NCBI GenBank assembly: GCA_019454665.1
Contig: JACFNW010000096.1
Location: 637-7,571, forward strand
DNA from: Fimbriimonadaceae bacterium
GTDB taxonomy: Bacteria > Armatimonadota > Fimbriimonadia > Fimbriimonadales > Fimbriimonadaceae
Length of the DNA: 6,935 nt
Reading direction: 5' to 3'
In this document: piece by piece, positions 1 through 6,361 of the stretch
Layout: the number at the start of each line of letters is the position of its first letter
Position numbering within the stretch: position 1 is the stretch's first letter
Position numbers and translations under genes: made by a program
Notes under the pieces: model-generated
The model's database searches: none
Told to the model about the DNA's origin: nothing
What the model saw: the letters and a program-made list of their open reading frames with translations, nothing else

Positions 1-791
1 CAGAGATTCAGGTGCGTCCGACGCATGGCCAGATTGACGACCTGATCAACGAGATTCAAAAGCGCATCGCCAAGGGGCAGCGAACGCTCGTCACCACACT
101 CACCAAGCGGATGGCCGAGGACCTCACCAACTACCTGCAGGAACTCGACATCAAGGTCCAGTACATCCACTCGAACGTCCACTCGCTGGAGCGCCCCGAG
201 ATTCTGCGCGACCTGCGGCTGGGCGTCTACGATGTGGTCGTCGGCGTGAACCTGTTGCGCGAAGGCCTGGACCTGCCCGAGGTGACTCTGGTCGCGATTC
301 TCGACGCCGACAAGGAGGGCTTCTTACGCTCTGAGACGTCGCTGATCCAGACCATCGGCCGCGCCGCGCGCAACGTGGACGGCACAGTGATCATGTACGC
401 CGACGAGGTCACCGATTCGATGCGCGAAGCGATCGAGGAGACCAACCGCAGGCGCGAGGTCCAGGCGCGTTACAACGAAGAGCACGGTACCCAGCCCACG
501 ACCATCGCCAAGGAAGTCCGCGAAACGGTGCGTGCGTACAAGGTGGAAGCGGTCGCCGAGGTGATGGCGCAGTACAACGCCGAGGTGTCGTCCAAGTCGC
601 CGATCCGCGCCGAGGATGTGCCGATCCTGATTGATGCGCTGGAGAAGGAGATGAAGGACCTGGCCAGGGCGATGGAGTTCGAGAAGGCCGCCAAGATTCG
701 CGACCAGATCCAGGGGTTGCGGAAGATGCTCGGCTTGGGCGAAGGTCGTCTTGGCCGCGATCGGCGTCGGCTTCGCCGCCCCGGGCGGTAG
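1..791 (+). CDS. uvrB: UvrABC excinuclease subunit B (UvrB), C-terminal part, 5'-truncated by the window
   Basis: UvrB is the damage-verification helicase-like subunit of nucleotide excision repair. It is loaded by UvrA and then recruits UvrC for incision. The first complete codon is at position 3 and 262 codons are visible, beginning [14 protein letters not shown], the conserved start of the second helicase half. Visible motifs in order are [14 protein letters not shown] (motif IV region), [14 protein letters not shown] (motif V), [13 protein letters not shown], and QTIGRAARN (motif VI, about 348-374). The C-terminal UVR coiled-coil domain, the UvrA/UvrC contact ([25 protein letters not shown] split over about 630-715), follows. 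After this the protein ends in an unusual Arg/Gly-rich tail (about the last 15 residues). The Walker A motif and beta-hairpin lie upstream of the window. GTG at 12 is an internal Val, not a start. It converges with the nuclease gene, 22 bp apart. Identification is very secure. Confidence 0.97.
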   Translation, partial: EIQVRPTHGQIDDLINEIQKRIAKGQRTLVTTLTKRMAEDLTNYLQELDIKVQYIHSNVHSLERPEILRDLRLGVYDVVVGVNLLREGLDLPEVTLVAILDADKEGFLRSETSLIQTIGRAARNVDGTVIMYADEVTDSMREAIEETNRRREVQARYNEEHGTQPTTIAKEVRETVRAYKVEAVAEVMAQYNAEVSSKSPIRAEDVPILIDALEKEMKDLARAMEFEKAAKIRDQIQGLRKMLGLGEGRLGRDRRRLRRPGR

Positions 792-813
792 AGTGGCCCA
801 GACTGAATCACTC

Positions 814-1914
814 CTATGGGTTCTTGACCTGATCGTATCTAAGAACTGCAGCCCGAATCCGATCTGCATGCGCGTAAACATCGTCAACATCGCCAAGGGG
901 GACGCGTTCCTCGTTCTTCAGCTCATCAAACAGACCAAGGTACTTCTGTTTTTGGCCGTTGAAATGAAGGCGGGCGATTGGCTTCCGGTTGTTGTCGTCC
1001 AGCAGGATGGCGAAGTAGCTCTTCTGATCGCGGTGGTTCACCCGACGAACATCAACTATGTCTCTCAATATCGCCTTAACGATGTAGAATGCTTCCAGCT
1101 CTTCCTCAGTTGTCACGATATCGGAGCTCTTGTCCTGCTTGCTCTCGGAGTCCACAAACTCGGCGGCGACCTTCGTTTCAAACGCAACATTCGAAGTTGA
1201 GGCACCCAGCGCACTCTTGAGCTTCTCGCTCAATCGATCGGAGACGAACTCAGCGAATGCCTTACGCGTCAATTGGGTGAATTGCTCCCTCAATGCGGGA
1301 GTAAGGCGCGCAATTCCTATGCCGTTCGCGCAGAATTTGACGAACTCGTCGCTCGGCGTGATCATCTGCTGCCCCAAGAGACTCTTGATTTCCCGCATGA
1401 ACTTCAGTTCATTTGCAGTAGAGAGCACGGCGTCAAGATCAAACGCGGACTTTGACAGCTTCTTGAGCTCAGGAATGAGCGATTCAGGGAAGTCCGTGAC
1501 TTTGAAAACGAGGAACGGCTTGGAGTCCATCTTGTTTGGTGCCTCCAAGTCTGTAAAGAAGCGATATTCGATTCCATTCGTGAGAACGGCCAGTCGGCAT
1601 GGTGTGCATGCAAAGTACCGAAAGAGCTGGCTGGCATGTTCAGCCTCCAAGTTCGTACCGTGGTGTTTGCACTCAAACAGCATAATCGGCTGACCATCCC
1701 GAAGAATGGCATAGTCAATCTTCTCGCCCTTTTTCAGACCCACGTCAGCCACCAACTCTGGAGTCACCTCCATCGGGTCGAAGACGTCATAACCAAGAGC
1801 CGTGATGAACGGCATGATGAACGCGTTCTTCGTCGCTTCTTCAGTGCTCACCGCATCACGGGTCTTCTCAATCCTGATGGCGATTGCGCGGATGTCGTCA
1901 ATGAGATCGGGCAT
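814..1914 (-). CDS. Standalone type I restriction HsdR_N-like (PD-(D/E)XK) nuclease, predicted restriction endonuclease
   Basis: A 366-residue protein of the kind annotated as 'type I restriction enzyme R protein N-terminal domain' or predicted type IV restriction endonuclease (COG4748-like, family named from memory). Residues about 1-150 form the nuclease domain: EEATKNAFIMPFITALGYDVFDP (split helix and strand, 25-47), catalytic Asp67 in KIDYAIL, Glu81 and Lys83 in LFECKHH, and a QxxxY helix (Gln96, Tyr100). The middle part (about 150-265) is helical and charged. A conserved C-terminal domain (about 267-362) contains EEELEAFYIVKAILRDIV, SYFAILLDDNNRKPIARLHF and VDDVYAHADRI. There is no DEAD helicase half, and no HsdM or HsdS nearby. 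The frame stays open upstream to 2364, but that extension is arginine- and serine-rich shadow sequence antisense to the next gene. ATG at 1914 has a strong Shine-Dalgarno six bases upstream. Base composition is lower in GC than its neighbours, suggesting transfer. DNA target and partner are unknown. Confidence 0.9.
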   Translation of the reverse strand: MPDLIDDIRAIAIRIEKTRDAVSTEEATKNAFIMPFITALGYDVFDPMEVTPELVADVGLKKGEKIDYAILRDGQPIMLFECKHHGTNLEAEHASQLFRYFACTPCRLAVLTNGIEYRFFTDLEAPNKMDSKPFLVFKVTDFPESLIPELKKLSKSAFDLDAVLSTANELKFMREIKSLLGQQMITPSDEFVKFCANGIGIARLTPALREQFTQLTRKAFAEFVSDRLSEKLKSALGASTSNVAFETKVAAEFVDSESKQDKSSDIVTTEEELEAFYIVKAILRDIVDVRRVNHRDQKSYFAILLDDNNRKPIARLHFNGQKQKYLGLFDELKNEERVPLGDVDDVYAHADRIRAAVLRYDQVKNP

Positions 1915-1920
1915 GCGTGG

Positions 1921-1928
1921 CCTTCCTT
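1921..1928 (-). promoter_or_regulatory. Shine-Dalgarno of the nuclease gene
   Basis: On the minus strand the sequence AAGGAAGG lies six bases before ATG at 1914. It fixes the start at 1914 and rules out the 150-codon N-terminal extension that the open frame would allow. It is one of the two strong Shine-Dalgarno sites in the window; the other serves the protease. Confidence 0.7.
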
Positions 1929-1934
1929 TGGCAT

Positions 1935-1964
1935 AGGATACGGCAAAGCAATCGCCGATGTCTA
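1935..1964 (-). promoter_or_regulatory. Candidate sigma70-type promoter of the nuclease gene
   Basis: On the minus strand TAGACA (1964-1959, one mismatch to TTGACA) is followed after 18 bases by TATCCT (1940-1935, two mismatches to TATAAT). Initiation about seven bases further on would give a very short leader beginning at or near the Shine-Dalgarno. It was found by eye only, in a 73-bp gap shared with the divergent gene, so this is a candidate and not a firm call. Confidence 0.3.
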
Positions 1965-1974
1965 CGGGATCGCG

Positions 1975-1980
1975 CATAAT
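1975..1980 (+). promoter_or_regulatory. Candidate -10 element of the NAD(P)-binding gene
   Basis: CATAAT (5 of 6 to TATAAT) ends eight bases before the A of ATG at 1988, so a normal start point would fall at or next to the start codon and give a leaderless or nearly leaderless mRNA. No convincing Shine-Dalgarno precedes the ATG (only TTGAG), which agrees with this. No good -35 is visible at 16-18 bases upstream. Confidence 0.3.
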
Positions 1981-1987
1981 TGAGCAC

Positions 1988-2620
1988 ATGAAGGTTGTGG
2001 TGTTCGGCGCGAGCGGACGAGTGGGTCGGCGGATGGTCGAATACGCCCTGGACGCCGGACACGAGGTGACGGCGTTCGTGCGCCACCCGATCGAACTGCG
2101 GGACCACCCCAAGGTGGGTGGGTTCCGCGTCGAGGTGGGCTCGATCCGCGAGCGCGAAACGGTCACCCGCTCGATGACGGGCCAGGAAGCCGTGTTGTCG
2201 GCTCTCGGCATGCCGCGCATAGACCTGCCTTCGCGCCTGCTTTCCAACGCGATGAAAGCGATCGTGGCCGCGATGCGCGCCCGCGACGTTCGAAGGATCG
2301 TTGCCGTCGGCAATGGTGGCGTGCTCGATCGGCGCAGCGGCGGGCCGGTGTTCCGGTCGCCCAACTTCCCCGCCGAGTACTTCCATGTGGCGAACGACCA
2401 CTACCGCGCCCTACGCGTATTGGAGAAGACGGCCCTGGATTGGACCTTCGCCTGCCCGGCCACCATGCCGTCGGGCGAACGAACCGGCAAAGCGAAGGTC
2501 GAGGTGGACCATATGCCCGACGGCGAGTACCGCGTGTCGGTCGAGGACGTGGCCGCGTTCTGCGTCGCCGAGTTGGCAGCTCGGGAGCACCTGCGTCAGA
2601 AAGTCGGCCTTTCGTATTGA
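1988..2620 (+). CDS. NAD(P)-binding Rossmann-fold oxidoreductase (atypical SDR, NAD(P)H-binding family)
   Basis: A 210-residue cytoplasmic protein of the atypical short-chain dehydrogenase group (NmrA / biliverdin reductase B / YwnB type). Its N-terminus is a dinucleotide-binding beta-alpha-beta unit: MKVVVFGASGRVG, with Gly7, Gly10 and Gly13 forming GxxGxxG. AFVRHP follows at 29-34, and Arg32 is the usual place for selecting NADP over NAD. Later family features are AVLSALG (68-74), IVAVGNGGVLD (104-114), YRALRVLEKTALDWTFACPATM (139-160, read in two parts), and a C-terminal SVEDVAAFCVAEL helix. The substrate cannot be read from the sequence. I start it at ATG 1988, where the Rossmann strand begins, rather than at 1958, which would add ten unrelated residues and run into the opposing promoter. 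It is divergent from the nuclease and convergent with secA. The GC-rich third positions match the housekeeping genes rather than the nuclease. Confidence 0.9.
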   Translation: MKVVVFGASGRVGRRMVEYALDAGHEVTAFVRHPIELRDHPKVGGFRVEVGSIRERETVTRSMTGQEAVLSALGMPRIDLPSRLLSNAMKAIVAAMRARDVRRIVAVGNGGVLDRRSGGPVFRSPNFPAEYFHVANDHYRALRVLEKTALDWTFACPATMPSGERTGKAKVEVDHMPDGEYRVSVEDVAAFCVAELAAREHLRQKVGLSY

Positions 2621-2664
2621 CGGCGGGCGGGAGGGGGAGCGGCGCCCCGCCTCTCGGCCCGCCG
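2621..2664. terminator. GC-rich hairpin between convergent genes, probable bidirectional terminator
   Basis: The 51-bp gap between two converging stop codons holds a hairpin. CGGCGGGC (2621-2628) pairs perfectly with GCCCGCCG (2657-2664). Inside, GAGGGG (2631-2636) can pair with CCTCTC (2650-2655) including one G-U. There is no T-run on either side, so it is not a textbook intrinsic terminator. Position and symmetry suggest it ends or stabilises both transcripts. Confidence 0.5.
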
Positions 2665-2671
2665 CCCAACC

Positions 2672-5600
2672 TCAGATGATCCCTTGCCGACGCAACTCGG
2701 GATAGTGGCAGGCCTTGAACTTCTTGCCGCTGCCGCAGGGGCAGACGTCGTTGCGGCCGACCTTCTTCCAGTCGATCCCGGCGAGCGACGACGCCGCCAC
2801 GGGCGCAGCCGTCGCCACCGGCGAACCGACGCCGGCGCTGGTCAGCACCTCGTCGTCCACGCGCATCATCTGGGGCGCCTCTTCGACGGGCGGCGCAGGC
2901 TCGGGCGTCGCTGGGCGCTGTTGCAGCGAGGCGTGGAAGATCATCCGGACGGCCTGATCCCGAATCCCGCGCAACGTGTGCTGGAACAGGTTGAACGTCT
3001 CTTTCTTGTAGGCGATCAGCGGGTCCATCTGGCCGTAGCCGCGCAGGCCGATGCCCTCGCGGATGTAGTCCACCATCTGCAGGTGGTCCATCCACTTGTC
3101 GTTGATGGCCCGGAGCATGACCGTCTGCTCGACCACCTTGGAGACTTCGCCCAACTCCTCCAGCTTGGCCGCGAACGCTCGTTTGGCGATGTCCGAGACA
3201 TACTCCTCCAACCGCTCGCCGCTGTGTTGCGCCAGGTCCTCGGGCGAGGTGTAGTCTAGGGCGGGGAGCACTTCGTTGAGCTCGTTGAACAAGCCCTCGT
3301 AGTCGGTGTACCACGCACCGTTGTCGTCCACGCCGACGGCGTTACGGACGAGTTCGACCACCAGTTCGCCGGTCTGCTTTTCGAGGTCCTCGCGGCAGTC
3401 CTTGCCGAGGAGCACTTCGCGTCGCCAGCCGTAGATGTGTTCGCGTTGGGCGTTGAGGACGTCGTCGTATTCCAGAACGTGCTTTCGGGCCTCGAAGAAG
3501 TGGTTCTCGATGCGCTCCTGCGTCTTCAGGATCATTTTGGAGAGGAACTTGGCCTTGACCTCTTCCATCGGCGGCCACTGCTTGAGCAGCGGGTTCTCGA
3601 GCATCTTCGCGTTGAAGATCTTCCAGAGTTGGTCTTCGAGCGAGACGAAGAAGCGGCTCTCGCCGGGGTCGCCTTGTCGGCCCGATCGGCCGCGCAACTG
3701 GTTGTCAATGCGTCGGCTTTCGTGGCGTTCGGTACCGAGAATGTACAGGCCGCCCAGCGCCCGGACCTCTTCGGCGGCGAGGCTGCGTTCTTGGTCGTCC
3801 AAAGGCAGCGGGGGCGCGGCGCGCTCCTTGCCGCCTCGGCGGAAGCTCTTGAACGTGCTGGCGTATTCGTCGCCGATCTCGTCGCCCGCGCTCAGGGCCT
3901 GGCGGACCTGCTCGTCCACCACGCGCCCGCCGAGCAGGATGTCCACGCCTCGGCCCGCCATGTTGGTGGCGATGGTGACCGCAGCCTTGCGGCCCGCTTC
4001 AGCGATGATCGCGGCTTCCTTTTCGTGGAACTTCGCGTTCAACACGTTGTGGGGGATGCCATGGGAGAGGGCCTCTTCCAAGTATTGCCTGGCATCGCCG
4101 CTCAATTTGAACTGGTCCAGAGCCCAATCGAGGTTTTCGGCCGAATGCGGGTCGCCGCTCAGGCCTTCGCTGGCCATGAACTGTTTGAAGGAGTTCATGG
4201 ACGTGTCGGCCAGCGGTGTGTTCACCAGGTTGTTCGCGCTCTGTTTGTCCTTGATGGACTTCGTGTTCTCGACGGCGTCGCGGAGCCGGACGGCGAGCAA
4301 CAGCTTCTGGAGCATCTCGGCCGTGAGCCGCGTCGAGACGCGCTCGGTCATTTCGATGGAACGCGTGCCGACCAGAACGGGCTGCTGCTTCGTATAGAGG
4401 CGCAGGATCTCCCAGGCGATGCCGCGGAACTTGGCCTCCTCGGTCTTGTAGATCACGTCCTCTTGGTCCTTGCGGATCATGGTGCGATGCGTGGGGATGC
4501 ACACCACGTCGAGGCCGTAGATCTTGCGGAACTCGTCTTCTTCGGTCTTGGCCGTACCGGTCATGCCGGCCAGCTTGTTGTAGAGGCGGAAGAGGTTCTG
4601 GAACGTGATCGTCGCGACGGTCTGGCTCTCGCGCTGGATCGGCACGTTCTCCTTGGCTTCGAGGGCCTGGTGCAGACCATCCGAGAAGCGGCGGCCGAAC
4701 ATCATGCGGCCCGTGTTCTCGTCCACGATGACGACCTCGTTGCCGCGGACCACGTAGTCCACGTCCCTCTCGAACAGGGCGTACGCTTTGAGGCTCGCGT
4801 TGACGTGGTGGAGCACCTTGGGGTCGTCGGCGATGTTGCCCATCTGCATGGACTCCTCGATGAAGTCCATGCCTTCTTCGGTGAGGCTGGCGCTGTGGTT
4901 CTTCTTGTCGGCGGTGTAGTGGACCTCGCGTTCCAGCGTTTTGACCACGCGGTCAATGACCTTGTACATCGAGGTGTCTTCGGTCGAGGGACCGCTGATG
5001 ATGTGCGGGGTTCGCGCCTCGTCAATCAAGATCGAGTCCACCTCGTCAATGATCGCGAAGTTCAACTCGCGCATCACCAACTGCTCGACGCTGAACGCCA
5101 TGTTGTCGCGCAGGTAGTCGAATCCGAACTCGTGGTTGGTGCCGTACGTGATGTCGAACGAATAGGCTTCGCGCCGCGAGCACGCCACCAGGTTCATGTA
5201 GCGCGGGTCGGGGTGTTCGGCGCCGGGGACGTATTGGTAGCTGCCGCCCAACTCGTCCGAATCGGCGGATTGGCCCTGGATGATGCCGACAGTCAGACCG
5301 AGGAAGTGGTAGATCGGGCCCATCCAGACGGCGTCGCGGCGGGCGAGGTAGTCGTTCACCGTGACCAAGTGGACGCCGCGCCCGGTGAGCGCGTTCAAGT
5401 AGATCGGGGCCACGGCGACGAGCGTCTTGCCTTCGCCGGTCTTCATCTCGGAGATGCGGCCTTGGTGGAGCACGACGCCGCCGATCATCTGCACGTCGAA
5501 CTGGCGCATCCCAAGCGTGCGCTTGCTCACCTCGCGAACCACGGCGAACGCTTCGGGCAAGATGTTCTCGAGTTTTTCGCCACGGGCGAGCCGCTCCTTG

Positions 5601-5740
5601 AACTCGGGGGTCTTGGCCTTGAGTTGGTCGTCGGTGAGCGCGGCGGTCGCCGATTCGAAGTCGTTGATCTGGGCGACGATGGGCTGGATGAGCTTGACGT
5701 CTTTGTCGCTGGTGTCGAAAAGTTTGCGTAGGAAGTCCAT
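2672..5740 (-). CDS. secA: Preprotein translocase ATPase SecA
   Basis: A 1022-residue motor ATPase that drives precursor proteins through SecYEG. Domains in order: N-terminal MDFLRKLFDT; nucleotide-binding domain 1 with Walker A MKTGEGKT (99-106) and Walker B DEVD (232-235, within IIDEVDSILIDEARTPHI); preprotein cross-linking region (about 250-390); AGMTGTAKTEEDEF (391-403); NBD2 with GTRSIEMTE (459-466), TNMAGRGVDILLGG (592-605), GTERHESRRIDNQLRGRSG (669-687) and GRQGDPG (687-693); helical scaffold and wing with RVENHFFEARK-like RIENHFFEARK (743-753) and LRAINDKWMDHLQMVDYIREGI (876-897, in two parts); Pro/Ala-rich linker (940-990); C-terminal zinc motif CPCGSGKKFKACH (Cys1000, Cys1002, Cys1011, His1012) that binds SecB or ribosomes in other bacteria. 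It is longer than the 840-900 residues of E. coli or Bacillus SecA because of extra blocks at about 154-188 and 470-560. The usual Thr in the AGRGTD motif is Val599. No Shine-Dalgarno is visible before ATG 5740. Probably co-transcribed with the small gene upstream. Confidence 0.99.
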   Translation of the reverse strand: MDFLRKLFDTSDKDVKLIQPIVAQINDFESATAALTDDQLKAKTPEFKERLARGEKLENILPEAFAVVREVSKRTLGMRQFDVQMIGGVVLHQGRISEMKTGEGKTLVAVAPIYLNALTGRGVHLVTVNDYLARRDAVWMGPIYHFLGLTVGIIQGQSADSDELGGSYQYVPGAEHPDPRYMNLVACSRREAYSFDITYGTNHEFGFDYLRDNMAFSVEQLVMRELNFAIIDEVDSILIDEARTPHIISGPSTEDTSMYKVIDRVVKTLEREVHYTADKKNHSASLTEEGMDFIEESMQMGNIADDPKVLHHVNASLKAYALFERDVDYVVRGNEVVIVDENTGRMMFGRRFSDGLHQALEAKENVPIQRESQTVATITFQNLFRLYNKLAGMTGTAKTEEDEFRKIYGLDVVCIPTHRTMIRKDQEDVIYKTEEAKFRGIAWEILRLYTKQQPVLVGTRSIEMTERVSTRLTAEMLQKLLLAVRLRDAVENTKSIKDKQSANNLVNTPLADTSMNSFKQFMASEGLSGDPHSAENLDWALDQFKLSGDARQYLEEALSHGIPHNVLNAKFHEKEAAIIAEAGRKAAVTIATNMAGRGVDILLGGRVVDEQVRQALSAGDEIGDEYASTFKSFRRGGKERAAPPLPLDDQERSLAAEEVRALGGLYILGTERHESRRIDNQLRGRSGRQGDPGESRFFVSLEDQLWKIFNAKMLENPLLKQWPPMEEVKAKFLSKMILKTQERIENHFFEARKHVLEYDDVLNAQREHIYGWRREVLLGKDCREDLEKQTGELVVELVRNAVGVDDNGAWYTDYEGLFNELNEVLPALDYTSPEDLAQHSGERLEEYVSDIAKRAFAAKLEELGEVSKVVEQTVMLRAINDKWMDHLQMVDYIREGIGLRGYGQMDPLIAYKKETFNLFQHTLRGIRDQAVRMIFHASLQQRPATPEPAPPVEEAPQMMRVDDEVLTSAGVGSPVATAAPVAASSLAGIDWKKVGRNDVCPCGSGKKFKACHYPELRRQGII

Positions 5741-5806
5741 GAGAATCGGTCTGGGGTGCCGTAAACGGCGTCGGGGCGCGGATGCGCGGGCGTCGAGCGT
5801 GGGAAG

Positions 5807-6136
5807 CTACGCTCGGGGACCGGCGCGATCGTTCCAGGCCGTTCCGAACCCGTGCGGCACGCCCGAAGTCGGCTGGCTCCGAGGGAGGGGGACCGCCAAC
5901 TCCGTCGGAAGAATCTGGGGCGACTCGGTCTGCCGGGTTTGAAGCAGGAACCACGCCTTGGCCAGCGCTCTGGCCTCTTCAGACTCGAATTCGGCGCTGT
6001 CGCCGTCTCGCTCGGCATGGCTGGCGATCTGAACCGCTTGCAGGGCCCAGTGAATGCGCACCGGGTCGAGACTGCCGCCCGAGGCGGCCGACCCTTGCAC
6101 GAGCATCAGCAACAGAACAGGAAGCAGGGGAAACAC
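5807..6136 (-). CDS. Small probably secreted protein of unknown function, upstream of secA
   Basis: A 109-residue frame starting at GTG 6136, the first start after an in-frame TGA at 6142-6140. The N-terminus MFPLLPVLLLMLVQGSAASGG looks like a signal peptide with likely cleavage near Ala17 or Ala18 (GSAAS). It lacks a basic n-region and has no lipobox cysteine. The mature part (about 91 residues) has one predicted helical, charged stretch (about 25-66, VRIHWALQAVQIAS, then EFESEEARALAKAWF) and a Pro-rich tail (72-96). Most codons end in G or C, as in secA, which supports coding. It has a good candidate promoter just upstream and ends 66 bp before secA in the same direction, so it may be the first gene of a two-gene transcript. 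I recognise no family. Opposite-strand frames here are low-complexity arginine/glycine-rich and less convincing. Confidence 0.6.
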   Translation of the reverse strand: MFPLLPVLLLMLVQGSAASGGSLDPVRIHWALQAVQIASHAERDGDSAEFESEEARALAKAWFLLQTRQTESPQILPTELAVPLPRSQPTSGVPHGFGTAWNDRAGPRA

Positions 6137-6148
6137 GCTTCAGCGGCT

Positions 6149-6177
6149 ATTATGGCGCATCCATCGGGCGACGTCAG
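6149..6177 (-). promoter_or_regulatory. Candidate sigma70-type promoter of the small gene and secA
   Basis: On the minus strand CTGACG (6177-6172, TGAC core of the -35) is followed after exactly 17 bases by CATAAT (6154-6149, 5 of 6 to TATAAT). The -10 ends 12 bases before GTG 6136, so the expected leader is only about five or six bases. The -35 overlaps the left arm of an inverted repeat at 6175-6190, a possible operator. No comparable promoter is seen in the 66-bp gap directly before secA. Confidence 0.45.
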
Positions 6178-6344
6178 GGTCGGTACCCTGCGGCGCGTCA
6201 GTCGTCCGGCAAGCAAACGCGCCTGCTTCGCATAGGCGACGCTGCACCGAATCGGGACTGACGCTAGAGGCGGCAGCCACCCGCGACGGGTGATGCCTGC
6301 GAACCGATTGACTTGGAGGAAATCGCGGAAAATCGGTGATTCGC
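6175..6344. other. Cluster of four inverted repeats in the divergent intergenic region
   Basis: The 291-bp gap 6137-6427 holds no convincing gene but several exact inverted repeats. (a) CAGGGT 6175-6180 with ACCCTG 6185-6190, four-base loop. (b) GCGTCAGTC 6195-6203 with GACTGACGC 6256-6264, enclosing 52 bases that contain AAGCA/TGCTT (6211-6215, 6224-6228). (c) CACCCG 6278-6283 with CGGGTG 6287-6292, three-base loop, extended by GGCA 6272-6275 with TGCC 6294-6297. (d) ACCGATT 6303-6309 with AATCGGT 6331-6337, extended by GCGA 6299-6302 with TCGC 6341-6344. It could be a structured RNA, a set of operators between two divergent promoters, or chance pairing in GC-rich DNA. I recognise no known riboswitch, tRNA or small-RNA consensus in it. 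Confidence 0.45.
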
Positions 6345-6361
6345 CAAGGGCGCATCGGACT

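Noticed and set aside
791..813. GAGTG...CACTC inverted repeat between uvrB and the nuclease, a possible terminator
   Set aside because: Only five base pairs with a 13-base loop and no T-run, so too weak to call.
1915..2364. N-terminal extension of the nuclease frame by 150 codons
   Set aside because: It is Arg/Ser/Thr-rich shadow sequence antisense to the Rossmann gene. The strong Shine-Dalgarno at 1921-1928 and the family start at MPDLIDDIR place the start at 1914.
814..2620. The nuclease and the divergent Rossmann protein as a two-gene defence system
   Set aside because: They are transcribed in opposite directions and differ in base composition, and the Rossmann protein looks like an ordinary oxidoreductase. 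Nothing in the sequence ties them together.
2163..3314. A 383-codon minus-strand frame spanning the Rossmann gene and the end of secA
   Set aside because: Low-complexity Arg/Pro/Gly-rich translation that crosses two clear genes and the terminator region.
3437..5731. A 764-codon open frame antisense to almost the whole of secA
   Set aside because: GC-rich codon use in secA removes stops from this opposite frame. The translation is Val/Leu/Ala/Asp/His-rich without domain features, while secA on the other strand is unmistakable.
5782..6261. Plus-strand 159-codon frame opposite the small secreted protein
   Set aside because: Arg/Gly/Pro-rich with no signal peptide or domain. The minus-strand frame has a signal peptide, promoter and sensible codon use.
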